Part shown: in pieces, positions 46,962-58,567 of the stretch
Position numbering within the stretch: position 1 is the first letter of the stretch
Layout: each line of letters begins with the position of its first letter
Assembly (NCBI RefSeq): GCF_033958435.1
Contig: NC_134144.1
Span: 8,984,010 to 9,048,009 of the forward strand
DNA length: 64,000 nt
Reading direction: 5' to 3'
Origin: Carettochelys insculpta
Taxonomy: Eukaryota > Chordata > Testudines > Carettochelyidae
Position numbers and translations under genes: made by a program
The notes under the pieces: model-generated
What the model saw: only the letters and a program-made list of their open reading frames with translations
The model's database searches: none
Told to the model about the DNA's origin: nothing

Positions 46962-48163
46962 GCCAAGGCTGTCAGTTGCTTAAGTATTAAAACCAACAGA
47001 GAGAAAAATTCAGAATAAATAGTGTGTAGAACGCATATCATTCACACATCTGTAGTATTCAGTCCTGGGGCAGAGCCTAACCTGATTAGTGTTTGACGCC
47101 TCTCCCATGTGACAGGAATCACAGACTCCTAGGGCTGGAAGAGACCTCCGGAGATCATCGAGTCTAGCCCCCTGCCCAAAGCAAGATCAGCCCAAATCAT
47201 CACCTGGAACGTGCAACTCGGGTAGAATCTCAAAGCCTCACTCTTTCCATGAGAGAGGCACTGATAAATAATAAGATCTTTGTCTCAGTCACAGTACTCA
47301 GCCATAACGGAAGTAATGGAGGGCCTGATTCATCCTCATGGTATGACAGTGTTATACTGGTGTAATGACAGAAATTAACGCTGTTCCCTTAGCATAAAAT
47401 GGGATTAATGTCGAGGTGAATCCATTAATGGAGGCACATAACCACAACCTCATCCTGATAGTCTGAAACTTCAAAACTTTTGTATTTGCTCGAAGTTTAG
47501 GTTACTTAAAAAGCTGAGTGGTTCCTTGCTCTGTGTCATGGTACGAATGCCATGTTACATAAGATCCTTGAAAGTTTTGACAGAGAACCCATTTAACATG
47601 CTGGTATCCCCCCACCCCTCCCAGAAAGGAGTTTAATTAGGCCTGTTTTCCAGCAGGGTAGATAGCAAACAATTCTCTCTTTTAGTCCTGTGAACACAGA
47701 AATCAGTTGAATATGGGGAGGGAGGAACGGGGAGCAGAGAGGAGGAAATGGGAATGTACATCTCTTTTCTGAATTCTCCTCTGCACATCTGAAGTGCTGG
47801 TTACTAATCAAGTGGGGGGGACGACAACATGATAGGAGATGGAAAAATCTGAAAAGAAAATGTGCATAACATCAATTTAAGTCTTCACAAAAATCCATCT
47901 TTCTCCCTCAGCCCAAGAAATCTCAGTGAAACCAAGACTTTTATTTCCAGATGAACGCTTTCTTTCCTTTAACTGTGCATGTTGAACTAATCAAACAGAC
48001 ACAAAGAACATTGTGAGATCCAGGTCTGAAGGAGGGATGGGCAATGATTTGCTCAATGCAGCAAAATTAGAGATGCCTCCATTTACTGAAAGCCTTGCCC
48101 TCTTCTCTGCCCCCGATCACCCCTCTCTCATTACAACATTGCCCCTGGCTCTAGTCAGTCTGG
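46962..48163. other. Non-coding stretch
   Basis: Apart from a CR1 fragment (47113-47205) nothing is recognised; 47315-47500 may be an old dispersed repeat. Confidence 0.4.
47113..47205 (-). mobile_element. CR1 3'-end fragment
   Basis: CTAGGGCTGGAAGAGACCT, TCATCGAGTCTAGCCCCCTG on the plus strand is the reverse complement of the CR1 3' UTR, as at 27628 and 60985. Only about 90 bp remain. Confidence 0.85.
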
Positions 48164-48329
48164 ATTAGGGTTACTGTATTACAAAGAGGGCACCCTTGAG
48201 AGGGAGTATAGCTGTATCAGTATTATAGTATATATAGTACATTGATACAGCATGAGTGGGTAGATACTGATTCACACTCCCTCTCAGGGCTGTCCTCTTT
48301 TTTGGAAGGTCAAATATGGTAACCCTAAT
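48164..48329. mobile_element. Short palindromic MITE (ATTAGGGTTAC ends)
   Basis: ATTAGGGTTACTGTATTACA at the left and the inverse of ATATGGTAACCCTAAT at the right; AGAGGGCACCCTTGAGAGGG pairs imperfectly with CCCTCTCAGGGCTGTCCTCT. Same family as 31208-31362. Confidence 0.75.
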
Positions 48330-48404
48330 ATGGATAGGCTTGTCTGGGTCACTGTTTTGCGTGGGTGATGTCAGACTTCCTATCTTACAGATAATTTTGT
48401 GCTA

Positions 48405-48731
48405 CAGGTTGAACCTCTCTCATCCGACACCCTCAGGTCCTGACTGGTGCCAGATGAGAGAATTTGCTAGATGATAAGATGTCAATATTTTCTAGCAGCA
48501 TTACCAACACTTCCACTGCTTACTGGGCTCTAAGAAGACATTGAGGGGTAAATTACAGCTAAATAACAGCACAGAGCACTGGGAGCCAGGACTGGTGGCT
48601 GTAAACAAACTTTATGGGACCATGGGAAACTTGGCCAAACCCATGATAAATGGTCGTCCAGCTAATTAAATTCAGGCTGGATCATGGATGTTACCGGCCC
48701 AGAGAGTGCTGGACTAGAGAGGTTCAACCTG
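48405..48731. mobile_element. Tc1/mariner-like MITE, best-preserved GGTTGAACC copy
   Basis: Exact 17-bp ends CAGGTTGAACCTCTCT/AGAGAGGTTCAACCTG, each followed outward by TA (48403-48404, 48732-48733). 327 bp, non-coding. Confidence 0.9.
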
Positions 48732-48733
48732 TA

Positions 48734-49679
48734 TTAGGATAACGCTGGTGTCTGACGTTCTCCAGTTAGCCACACAACAGGCTAAGTTGCATGACCAGGC
48801 TTCTCCATGCTTACTGAGCCACTTCTAGGAGTGTGGGAGTTGCTACACATTTCAATTGTTTCCATCTGCCAAGCTAGGAGACCACAGTGGCAGAGGGGGC
48901 TTTGGGATGTGGTCACCTGTCCACCAAAACCCAGCTGCTGATCGTGATGTCTCACTGGATACTTAAGGCCCTGTTCTCTGTAGCCCTACTCCTCATTTAC
49001 ACCTGCACAAACTAATTGCAAAGCGAGTATAAAATGCTGTTCTGATTTCCTTGCATTTTACAGCCACTTTGCCCTGGTGTAAACGAATAACCATGATGCA
49101 GCACAATGGAGACTTTTACTTCTGTGTTCCCTCCAAGTCTATTCTGCCCACCCCCTCAATGACAGCACTTTTTCTAATCTCAAATAGGGTCTCAATATTA
49201 CACAGCTTGCTGTACATTGCACGTAACTGCCTACAAATGTAACTCCTGGTCATCATTTATTATTTTTATTACAGTGCCCCTGAGGGCCTGCTGAGAAGGG
49301 AATAACAGGTGATCTGTCTATGAGTTTTATAGTGCTGCCCATCACTATAGTACCTGTGTGCTTTTCATATAAAATTAACGGCAGAGTCCCTAGTGGAGCT
49401 GATGACATTTGTGGCATTTTCACACTTTTGGGGAGTAAAACTCCCCACTCGGGGTAAGGCTTTACTTTTGTTATGACTGTGGTTTACTGGGTAAAAGACA
49501 GTATCAGTGCTATTCCTAAGAGGGAAATTGTTTTGTTTTCAAAAAAGGAGAGACCCAGCCCCAAAGAACTCTCACTCTAAGTCGGCATGAACCCATGGGC
49601 TATACACATTTCACCATGGTTTGCCCTTGGTGGGCCACCAGACCTAACCTTGCCAAACCACATCTGGTCTACGGGCCAC
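48734..49679. other. Non-coding stretch
   Basis: About 49253-49350 is a possible MIR fragment ('tatttttattacagtgcccctgagg'). The rest is unrecognised. Confidence 0.4.
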
Positions 49680-49682
49680 TTA

Positions 49683-49830
49683 GGCTATGTCTACACTACA
49701 GAGTATTCCGAAATAACAGCTGTTATTTTGAAATAGGTTTGTGAGCATCTACACTATGCACATGCTATTTCAAAATAAATTTGAAAGAGTGAGTATGTTA
49801 TTTCAGAATCGGTAACCCTCATTGCAGGGA
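49683..49830. mobile_element. Harbinger-like MITE, left end only
   Basis: TTA followed by GGCTATGTCTACACTACAG, then repeated TATTTTGAAATA-type palindromes, as in 51691-52162. No right end was found, so this is a truncated copy. Confidence 0.6.
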
Positions 49831-50257
49831 CTACTGAGGTCCCGGGGGTGCAGACCACGGAGGTGCAACCTGGACCATAATTCCAAAATTCCTTTTAGTT
49901 TCTGTTTGGTTTTGTAAAATAGGCAAGGGTCCCTTCTGCTCACAGCGTGACAGGGCCCAAACACAGCTGGGTTCTTAAAACATCATCAAGAAGCTTTTTT
50001 CTATGGCTTGATCTGGCCAACTGCCCTGAGGTGCTGAATGTCCTCAACTCCACTGTTTTTAACAGGAGTTCAGAGAATACCCAGCGACTTACTGGATCAA
50101 GCCCAAAAATGCCAACTTACAAAGCACTGAGCACTCGCTTAACTTCTAGCACCTCCTTAAGCCCACCCCTATTCACCGAAGTACTTAAAGCGAAGAACAT
50201 GCTTAAAACCTTTGCTAATTCAGGGCCTTAATTCTACTTCCTTTTGGTTACATACTA
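49831..50257. other. Non-coding; old dispersed repeat
   Basis: 50110-50228 has 'aaagcactgagcactcgctta' and 'gtacttaaagcgaagaacatgcttaaaac', a pattern also seen near 51490-51540 and 22325-22420. Class not known to me. Confidence 0.4.
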
Positions 50258-50584
50258 CAGGTTGAAACTCTCTAGCCCAGGAATCCCTTACCTGGCAATA
50301 TCTGTACTCCGGCATGCTTTTAGATAGTTGGATGACCACTTATCCTGGGTGTGGTCAAGTTTCCTGCAATCCCGTAAAGTCTGTTGACAGCCACCAGTCC
50401 TAGCTCTCAGTGTTCTATCCTGTCATTTAGCTCTAATTTACCCCTAAAAGTCTTCTAAGAGCCCGGTAAGCAGTGGAAGTGTTGGTATTGCTATTAGACA
50501 ATATTGACCTCCTATGATCCAGCAAATTCTCTCATTCAGAACTGGTCAGGTCCCGAGGGTGCCAGATGAGAGAGGTTCAAATTG
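50258..50584. mobile_element. Tc1/mariner-like MITE, GGTTGAACC family, inverted
   Basis: CAGGTTGAAACTCTCTAGCC to GAGAGAGGTTCAAATTG with TA on both sides (50256-50257, 50585-50586). The interior is reverse complement to 48405-48731. Confidence 0.85.
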
Positions 50585-50586
50585 TA

Positions 50587-51690
50587 CTTCATCAAACAGT
50601 ATTAATTATATACTGCACAGCACCGGCAGACTCACAATTAACTTGGCCTCGCTTTACGAAAAGAAATGATTAACAAATGGAGTATTATATATCATAGACC
50701 TCTCACATGCAGTACATAAAAGGCGTTGATTAGGATCATATGTTGGCAACAGCCTCTGAGCTGGCATTAAAAGAAATTTCTGCATATATATTAGGTTACC
50801 TAGGAGTTCTCACTCATTCAAGAAAATGTCACTTAACATACCGGGGGCAAAAAGCAGTGAACAAAGTCATGCCTGGTTGGAAGGTACGTTTGTGTTAATT
50901 AATGATAGCAGCAGAAATAGCGTCGTGCATCTGTGTATCTAAGTGCAACGCTAGACCCTATGTTCTGGCACATTCTTCAATTATGCATTAGTTCTTCCTT
51001 TCATTCTAGATTCTTATCTCAGCCCTGTCTCCACAATAGCACCTCCTTTTTCTGACCCTTCCCTTCAGTCACAATGAACTGGATTGTGGTTAGGGACGGT
51101 GTGGTTGTGCTTTATTTGGGTTCACTCTGCTCTTGAAGTGTGGTTATTGTGGGTCAGACAAGTGGCATTTGCATTTTCCTCTTGGCAGGCACTGAGGTTT
51201 GTGGTTTATCTTCACTTCTGAGGGGGGAGTCCCTGATTCAAGCTGACTTGTATTAAAAAAAATGTGTATAAGAGGCAAGATCCAAAGACAGCCTTTCCAC
51301 TGATCTGTTGGCTTTCAATGAGGACCATTTTGCCAACTGTTGTTCCCACTGCCTTTCCCCTGACTTCTGTCTCCTAATCTGCCCTGAGAATTTGAGCTCT
51401 TTGACTCAAGGGCAATGCCTTCATGAGTGTCTGGAAGGTACTCGTTACCTTTCACTATCATAGACAAACAACAAAAAACAGCAACAGGAATGGCCCCGAT
51501 TCAGGGAACTACTTAAGTACGTAAGTATGCTTTTGTGACTCAAAGCTAAGAAAATAACTACATAAAAATACAATAAATAATAATAAAATGTTTGTTTGCC
51601 AGTTACTGAAAAAGCTCTGCCTCATGGGGATGAACAGCACCCTGGAGGCTGATAATTTTACTGTCCCAGTAGGCTGTAGCAGTCATGGGA
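50587..51690. other. Unrecognised non-coding stretch
   Basis: No gene recognised; 51490-51540 carries old-repeat words. Confidence 0.4.
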
Positions 51691-52162
51691 GGTGCTTACG
51701 CTACAGAGTTATTCCAAAACAGCTTATTCTGGAGTTATTATTCCAAAATAAGCTGTTCAAAAGCATCCGCACTACAGAGAAGCCCCAGAATAAGCAAAAC
51801 TTATTCTGAAATAGCACCTCCGCACACAGTAGAGCCTCCTTTGGATTACAGCCCCTAGCAGCACATAAAAGACAGGCACTTGCCAGCAGTGTTCTACGTC
51901 TACGCAGCAGCATTATTTCAGAATAAACTATTCTGGAATATCTTATTTCCAAAGAGCCCCTGTTCCCTGTCTACACAGCCCCTATTCTGAAATATCTGTT
52001 TCGGAATAGACGCTACTCCTCGTAAAATGAAGTTTACAGAATTCGAAATAAGCTGTAATTTTCAAATTATTTCGAAACAGCCGTTTTGCTGTGTAGATGT
52101 TCACAAAATTATTCTGGATTAGCAGCCAGTATTCCAAAATAACTTGGCTGTGTAGACCTACC
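51691..52162. mobile_element. AT-rich MITE with repeated TTATTCNGAATAA palindromes
   Basis: Left GGTGCTTACGCTACAGAG and the inverse of the right end, GGTAGGTCTACACAGCC, are imperfect inverted repeats. The body is built from many copies of TTATTC/GAATAA-like words and internal 'ctacac' junctions. Same family as 49683-49830 and 60520-60778. Frames are chance. Confidence 0.65.
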
Positions 52163-53682
52163 TCAAGTGTGAGTTTGTTCCTCGTAGACCTCAAGACAAT
52201 CCAATGGACAGCTTTGAAGATGAGGGCTGAAATCAAGACCCTGACTTGGATTTCTCTAGGAATCAGTTAAAAGGGCACATTACAATGCTGATAGTAGCTT
52301 GTGCTCTGGAGCGTTGGGCTGCCGTGTTTTGAACCAACTGTAGCATTACTAACATTGGCAATGGTCTTACTCAAGCACGTGAAATTACAACAATCAAATC
52401 TGGAGGTCATGCACACATGAATGACCATGGCCTACCTGGAACATGACATGGAGACAAATCTTCTCTCCAGCCAGTGGCAGACACAAATGGGAAAGGGAAC
52501 TGGCAAGAGGTCCAAGAGAATACAAAGTCTTGGCAAGCTGAAAGCAAACCACTCCTTCCTCAGCAGGAAAGAGGATTATAGAGATGAGTTCTTTGGAATG
52601 CTTCCATTTTCCCACCAGTGTTCCCAGCTTTGAGCTTCCCCAGTTGCTGATGTCCACCAAGCCATTCATTAGTAGCCCATTGTGGCTCTTTATTCTTAGC
52701 ACTGGGTTTGAGGATAGAGATCTGTCATGCGTAAAGAGTAATGGATAACTCCTGCGGTATTCACTGGCTAGCGACCGCCCGTTTAAACCTCAAACTTTAA
52801 GTCCAACAAAAACTGTAGTCTGCACAGAATTTTTAACACACACGCTATGTTAAACCACCATTATTCATTTTGCAATGTAAAAGTGCTCCGAAATTAGGAA
52901 ATGTGAGAATTAAGGCTGCATAATTTACCACTCACTATTCAAACTCCGCTCTGAAGATTGAATTATTAATTTCACCTTGGATTTTCTGATTTCACTCATC
53001 ACTACCATACCTGAATTCTTCAAGGCGTGAATGAATTTACCTTCACAGAGCCCCTTTAAAGATGAGCGTAACAATTTTTATCTGTATACTTTACCATTTA
53101 AATAATCTCTTTATGACATGGTGACAATATTAGCTAAACATGGTTTGCAGATTTCGCACCCCCCCACCCCCAGCAAGGTTACTTGGGCAAAAAGTATGCT
53201 AGCACTAATAGTCATGCTTCCAGGTATAGGATTACAAAGAAGGCAATAAAAATACTTATTCATTTGAAAGAACATACAAAGGAAGCAAGATCATAGGTAA
53301 CTGATACTATTGCTTGCCGAAGGAACATGTATTAGTTTTCTTTAATTGCAATGGTTTATCTTATAAAAACAGAAGTAAGCTAGATTAGCATCATCCTACA
53401 GAAAGATCAGGAGAACTTTGGTGAAAATTTCACATCTGTAAAATCAGCATGAGGCTACACGTAAGTTTTACAGGTGTATGAATAAACAAGGTAACACGCT
53501 GAACTCTAACATTCCCCGCCACGACCTATAATTTAAAGTAGGGAACGGTATTATCATCTCTGTTTTACAAATGGATGAAATAAGGCAGAGAGAGGTTAGT
53601 GTCAAAAGTGTTCGCTAGCTCTGAGTGCCCATTTTGAGATGGGGAGGAGCTGACTTTTCAGAGATCTCACCACCCTGTCGCA
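52163..53682. other. Mostly unrecognised non-coding stretch
   Basis: 53525-53605 is a MIR fragment ('attatcatctctgttttacaaatgg', 'aggcagagagaggtta'). C-rich run at 53160-53172. Nothing else recognised. Confidence 0.45.
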
Positions 53683-54263
53683 CAGAGGCAGCAACCCCCA
53701 GCCCACGTGTCACTCTCCGCACATGAGCCAATTTAGAGCAGCATGTGAGGGAGCTCCAGCCCTGCTGCTCCTCCCCCACACAGCATGGGAGAAAGGGGGA
53801 CACAGGGCCAGAGCTTGCGCCAGGGCTGCCACCGGAGCACGGGCCCCAGGGCCGGGGATGGAGCCCTGCCACGGAGTCCCTGACCCAGCACGGGGCCTCT
53901 GTTGTGGAGTCCCCGCCCTGCTGCGGCACAGGGCTAGGGCTGGAGCCTACAAGGCTGGGGCCCCCACTGGGATGCGGGGACAGAGTTGGGGCCCCCAACC
54001 AGGGCACAGGGCTGGAGCCATCACTGAAGCTGGAGCATGGGCGGGCCCTGAGCACAGGGCCTTTACCGTGGAGTCTGTGTCCCGCCCCGGCACAGCATGG
54101 AGCCCACGGGACGTGGCCAAAGCCCCACCAGAGTGGAGGGCAGTACTCCCAGGAGCACAGGTCCCCAGCCATACTTTAAAAGCGATCGCCGGCACTCAGC
54201 TCAGACCCAGTGGTCAAAAGGTCAAACTTCGGCCATCCACCTTGGAAAGGTTACTAACCCCTC
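53683..54263. mobile_element. hAT-like MITE, family A copy 2 with GC-rich expansion
   Basis: Start CAGAGGCAGCAACCCCCAG and end AGGTTACTAACCCCTC match the other family A copies; flanks CTGTCGCA and CTCTAGCA agree at 6 of 8 positions. About 250 bp longer than its relatives because the centre (about 53790-54110) is filled with imperfect GC-rich units containing GCACAGGGC and GGGCTGGAGCC. This explains the long frames of about 145-189 codons on both strands. Confidence 0.75.
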
Positions 54264-56597
54264 CTCTAGCAGCTCATGCGCTTGACTCATAGTCTCCATT
54301 GACATCAGTTCCAGTAGGGGCCTGCAGCCGTTCCACCATACCAGATCCCCTTGGGGAATTTTCAGCAGAGCTCACAATAATCTGTCAATCATCTGATGAT
54401 AATGGCACTTTTGTAAGATTAAAGGTGTTTTATTTTTAGTTATTTTCCCCTAGGTGGCAGCTACCACGTGTGATTGCAGGGGCGATGCTTCATTTTCAAT
54501 GGCTCTTATTCTGTGCACCCGTCAACCCCAACCACGCCAACAGACCTGTTCTTTGAAGGGAACCTGAGCCAATGGGATAAGCAGCAATGTTTGAGTTGCA
54601 TTCAAACAACTCCCGAAGAATAAGAAAGGATGTTACAAGGGCCAGATTTTGGTTAGAAGACACTAGTGAATTAATGTAAAAGAGAGTGATTCTGGTGGCC
54701 ACTAGAGCCAAGACAGCTGCATTTGGGAGAGAACTTTTCCCACCGCACACGTGATCAAGCCACAGAACAAGGGACATCTGAAGAAAAGAACAGGATTACA
54801 GATGGCATGGCTTTTCAGGATGATAAATGGAGCAATTTACTTAATTTTAATTAACTGCCAAACAAGCTACTTATAAAGCATTAATCCACACATGCATCTT
54901 AGCTGATTGTTCCATAAATGTATCATGTCAATTAAGATTTTGGTCAAGTTAAGTTAGATGTTGAATGAATGAAATTCTATCACTCTGATGTGGCACTGAA
55001 TAGTACAACTAGGCCACAACAAACTGAAATACTTGAATCTGCCCTGTATTATGTGTCAGAATAAATCCCTGTTTCTGAAGCCCTCTAAGCAAAATTTGGA
55101 TTGAGATCTGAATTTGGTAGATAGGGCACATCGCTGATAGGAGAATGCTGAAAGAACTTTGCTGTATCTAGTGCTTGAGATCATATTGGCTGTCACTCTC
55201 TGCTCACTCATACAGGTGTAAATCAAGAGGGCTGCGACTGAACTCAATCAATTAACTTGCAGCAAAGGAAATCCATGAGAGAATCAGAATGGAAAATGAC
55301 CTTGTTATGCTTTGTGTAAAACAAAAATGACAAGCAGTCCTGTAGCCCCTTAAAGACTAACAACTTTATTTATGAGGTAATGAGCTTTCATGAGCTTTTT
55401 GTGAAGCTACAGATGAACACAGCTACCCTCTAAGACTTGGTGTAAAGCATCAAAGCTTATTAGAGGCTCATAAAAACTTGTGTTTTCTACATTTATTAAA
55501 TTATATAGCACTTGCTGTCCTCATAAACAAGGGACACAAAAAAGGCAGGTGACATAACTGTCAGGCACAAATAGGAAGACAGACGCTTTTGGAATTTGCA
55601 GTATGTTTAGTGAGCATTAAAGAAAGGATGGGAAATATATGAACAGCTGAAATGAACCATCGCTAGAGACGGGGAAATATGAGTTGCAGAGCAGAAAGGG
55701 AAACATGCAGACAAAGATGCAGTTACAGCCACAAGGCCTGACTCTCAGTTTCAGCTCCATCCCTGTGTTGCTCAAAGAGCACACAGCTTGCCTGCAGCTG
55801 GCCAATCAAGAATTCCCTTAGCAGGGATTCGCAGCTGGGAGAAAGCCAACAAAGACAGCTCCTTTGTCAGCTGCCAGTCTCTTCCGATCAAAGAGAACTG
55901 GTTGCTAGGCTAGGCCAGGCCTGGCCTGGGAAAATTCCATCCACCTCCCCACGCCTGGTGGGTAGGAGTGATTCCTTTAATCCCAGCCCTGTACACTCTC
56001 TCCTGCAGCAGGCCTCTCTCTACTGCTGCAGCTCCCTTGCATAGGGAGAGGAGACATGACGTCTTCTTTCTTGGACGCTCTGGTGACGCTGCCAGCCACA
56101 TGGTACAAACGCAGTGAAGGAGACAAGGAACTGGCTATGAGGGGGCTAATAATACTGGTGAACTGGCGGGAAGTGGGTTGAAGGCTGGGAATAGGATAGA
56201 GAGGCCCATAATTCATATTGCAGCCATGGCTTTGGAGGGCTCCTGCTACTGGCTCTCACAGCAATTTGCCTCCTTAAGAAGCCTCTGGGAAACTCAAAGA
56301 ATTTGCCACCCTCCCCCACCTCAAAAGCTGTTAGTTGGAGCAGCGCTAGAAGAGCCTTGCATGGATTTGCCAGATGGGCTGCCACCCACACAAGTGTCCA
56401 TAAAGATGTGCTCCTGGAAACCTCCACTATTTTTCAAGCACTTGGCTCTATTCTGTTGCACACCCTCCTCACCTTCCCAGAGATCGCCTGAAGGGTTCCA
56501 CACAAACACACACTCTCCTTGTGGAGAGTTGTGCGAGACGACCCAGGGAAAGAAAAGCAGCACAGCTCAAGTGATCTTCAGCAAAGGAAGAAAACTG
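54264..56597. other. Mostly unrecognised non-coding stretch
   Basis: 54840-54960 is AT-rich with several TTAATT/ATTAAT words and could be a conserved element. 55325-55440 is the repeat described separately. 56178-56723 contains a long chance frame running into CR1. No host exon is supported. Confidence 0.4.
55325..55440. repeat. Unclassified dispersed repeat, second copy
   Basis: 'agcagtcctgtagccccttaaagactaacaa', 'aatgagctttcatgagc' and 'agatgaacacagctaccctct' are the inverse arrangement of 4628-4745. Confidence 0.65.
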
Positions 56598-58465
56598 GAT
56601 AAGAACATAAGAATGGCCATACTGGGTCAGACCAAAGGTCCATCCAGCCCAGCATCCCATCTGCCGACGGTGGCCAATGCCAGGTGCCCCAGAGAAGGAG
56701 AACAGAAGACAATGATCAAGTGATTTATCTCCTGCCATCCATCTCCTGCCCTTGTTCTGAAGGCCAGGGCACCATACTTTATCCCTGGCTAATAGCCATT
56801 TATGGATCTAACCTCCAAAAATTTATCAAGCTCTTTTTTAAACCCTAATAGAGTCCTGGCCTTCACAGCCTCCTTGGGCAAGGAGTTCCACAGGTTGACT
56901 GTGCGCTGTGTGAAGAAAAATTTCCTTTTATTAGTTTTGAACCTACTACCCATCAATTTCATTTGGTGTCCCCTAGTTCTTGTATTACGCGAAAAGGTAA
57001 ATAATTTTTCTATATTCACTTTCTCCACACCATTCATGATTTTATATACCTCTATCATATCGCCCCTCAATCGCCTCTTTTCCAAACTGAAAAGTCCCAG
57101 TCTCTCTAGCCTCTCCCCAGATGGGACCCGTTCCAAGCCCCTAATCATCTTAGTCGCCCTTTTCTGAACCTTTTCTAATGCCAATATATCTTTTTTGAGG
57201 TGAGGAGACCACATCTGCACACAGTACTCAAGATGTGGGCGTACCATAGTTTTATATAGGGGAAGTATGATATCTTTTGTCTTATTATCGATCCCTTTTT
57301 TAATAATTCCTAACATCCTATTTGCTTTACTAACTGCCGCTGCACACTGCGTGGATGTCTTCAGAGAACTATCCACTATAACTCCAAGATCCCTTTCCTG
57401 ATCTGTCGTAGCTAAATTTGACCCCATCATGTAGTACGTGTAATTTGGGTTATTTTTTCCAACATGCATTACCTGACACTTACCCACATTAAATTTCATT
57501 TGCCATTTTGCTGCCCAATCACTCAGTTTGCTGAGATCTTTTTGTAGTTCTTCACAATCCCTTTTGGTTTTGACTGTCCTGAACAACTTGGTGTCATCTG
57601 CAAACTTTGCCACCTCACTGCTTACCTCATTTTCTACATCATTGATGAACAAGTTGAACAGGATCGGTCCCAGGACTGACCCCTGGGGAACACCACTAGC
57701 TACCCTCCTCCATTGTGAAAATTTACCATTTATTCCAACCCTTTGTTTTCTGTCTTTTAACCAATTCCCAATCCATGAAAGGATCTTTCCTCCTATCCCA
57801 TGACCGCCTAATTTACATAAAAGCCTTTGGTGTGGGACCGTGTCAAAGGCTTTCTGGAAATCTAGGTATATTATGTCCACTGGGTGCCCCTTGTCTGCAT
57901 GTTTATTAACCCCTTCAAAGAATTCTAATAGATTAGTTAGACACGACTTCCCTCTGCAGAAACCATGCTGACTTTTGCTCAACAATTCGTGCTCTTCTAC
58001 GTGCCTTGCAATTTTATTCTTTACTAGTGTTTCTACTAATTTGCCTGGTACTGATGTTAGACTTATCGGTCTATAATTGCCAGGGTCTCCTCTAGAGCCT
58101 TTTTTAAATATTGGCGTTATATTGGCCGTCTTCCAGTCATTTGGTACCAAAGTGGATTTAAAGGATAGGTTACAAACCACTGTTAATAACTCCGCAATTT
58201 CACATTTGAGTTCTTTCAGAACCCTTGGGTGAATACCGTCTGGTCCTGGAGACTTGTTACTATTCAGCTTATCAATTAACTCCAAAACCTCCTCTAATGT
58301 CACTTCAATCTGAGTGAGTTCCTCAGATTTGTCACCTAAAAAGGCTGGCTCAGATTTAGGAACCTCTGTAACATCCTCAGCCGTGAAGACTGAAGCAAAG
58401 AAATCATTTAATCGCTCCACAATGGCACTGTCTGAGGACAAGGAAAATGTTGGGGTCTGGGTTTG
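56598..58465 (-). mobile_element. Young CR1 LINE, 5'-truncated, second copy
   Basis: Minus-strand element with 3' tail ATAAGAACATAAGAATGG (plus strand) and a continuous ORF2 frame. It extends about 90 bp further 5' than the copy at 17992-19770. The 5' junction is estimated at about 58465, where the encoded protein stops looking like CR1. No target-site duplication found. Confidence 0.95.
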
Positions 58466-58567
58466 TATTTTTAACAGAAATTGAATGTTATCGACAAGTC
58501 TCCAGGCATTGTAAGTTTGCAACATTTCGGAGATCCATGTGTTTGTGACAGAACTGGGAAGAAACAA
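56789..58567 (-). CDS. CR1 ORF2 reverse transcriptase, intact frame of 592 codons
   Basis: The first ~34 residues come from flanking DNA read through the truncation point; CR1 sequence begins around [18 protein letters not shown] and continues NDFFASVFT, the linker before the polymerase. Motifs: SPGPDGIHP at 106-114, [11 protein letters not shown] at 236-246, [10 protein letters not shown] at 292-301, FADD at 322-325, [10 protein letters not shown] at 451-460, with the terminal INGY. The three catalytic aspartates are present. There are no stops or frameshifts over about 1.7 kb, so the insertion is recent. The endonuclease and ORF1 are absent and no promoter was seen, so the copy itself is not autonomous. 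It differs from the 18178-19692 frame at about six residues, such as S/P in FDTV(S/P)H and E/K in LP(E/K)EAV. Confidence 0.9.
   Translation of the reverse strand: MFLPSSVTNTWISEMLQTYNAWRLVDNIQFLLKIQTQTPTFSLSSDSAIVERLNDFFASVFTAEDVTEVPKSEPAFLGDKSEELTQIEVTLEEVLELIDKLNSNKSPGPDGIHPRVLKELKCEIAELLTVVCNLSFKSTLVPNDWKTANITPIFKKGSRGDPGNYRPISLTSVPGKLVETLVKNKIARHVEEHELLSKSQHGFCRGKSCLTNLLEFFEGVNKHADKGHPVDIIYLDFQKAFDTVPHQRLLCKLGGHGIGGKILSWIGNWLKDRKQRVGINGKFSQWRRVASGVPQGSVLGPILFNLFINDVENEVSSEVAKFADDTKLFRTVKTKRDCEELQKDLSKLSDWAAKWQMKFNVGKCQVMHVGKNNPNYTYYMMGSNLATTDQERDLGVIVDSSLKTSTQCAAAVSKANRMLGIIKKGIDNKTKDIILPLYKTMVRPHLEYCVQMWSPHLKKDILALEKVQKRATKMIRGLERVPSGERLERLGLFSLEKRRLRGDMIEVYKIMNGVEKVNIEKLFTFSRNTRTRGHQMKLMGSRFKTNKRKFFFTQRTVNLWNSLPKEAVKARTLLGFKKELDKFLEVRSINGY

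Noticed and set aside
53723..54292. 189-codon frame and antisense 185-codon frame
   Set aside because: Both lie in the GC-rich expanded core of a hAT-like MITE with degenerate repeats.
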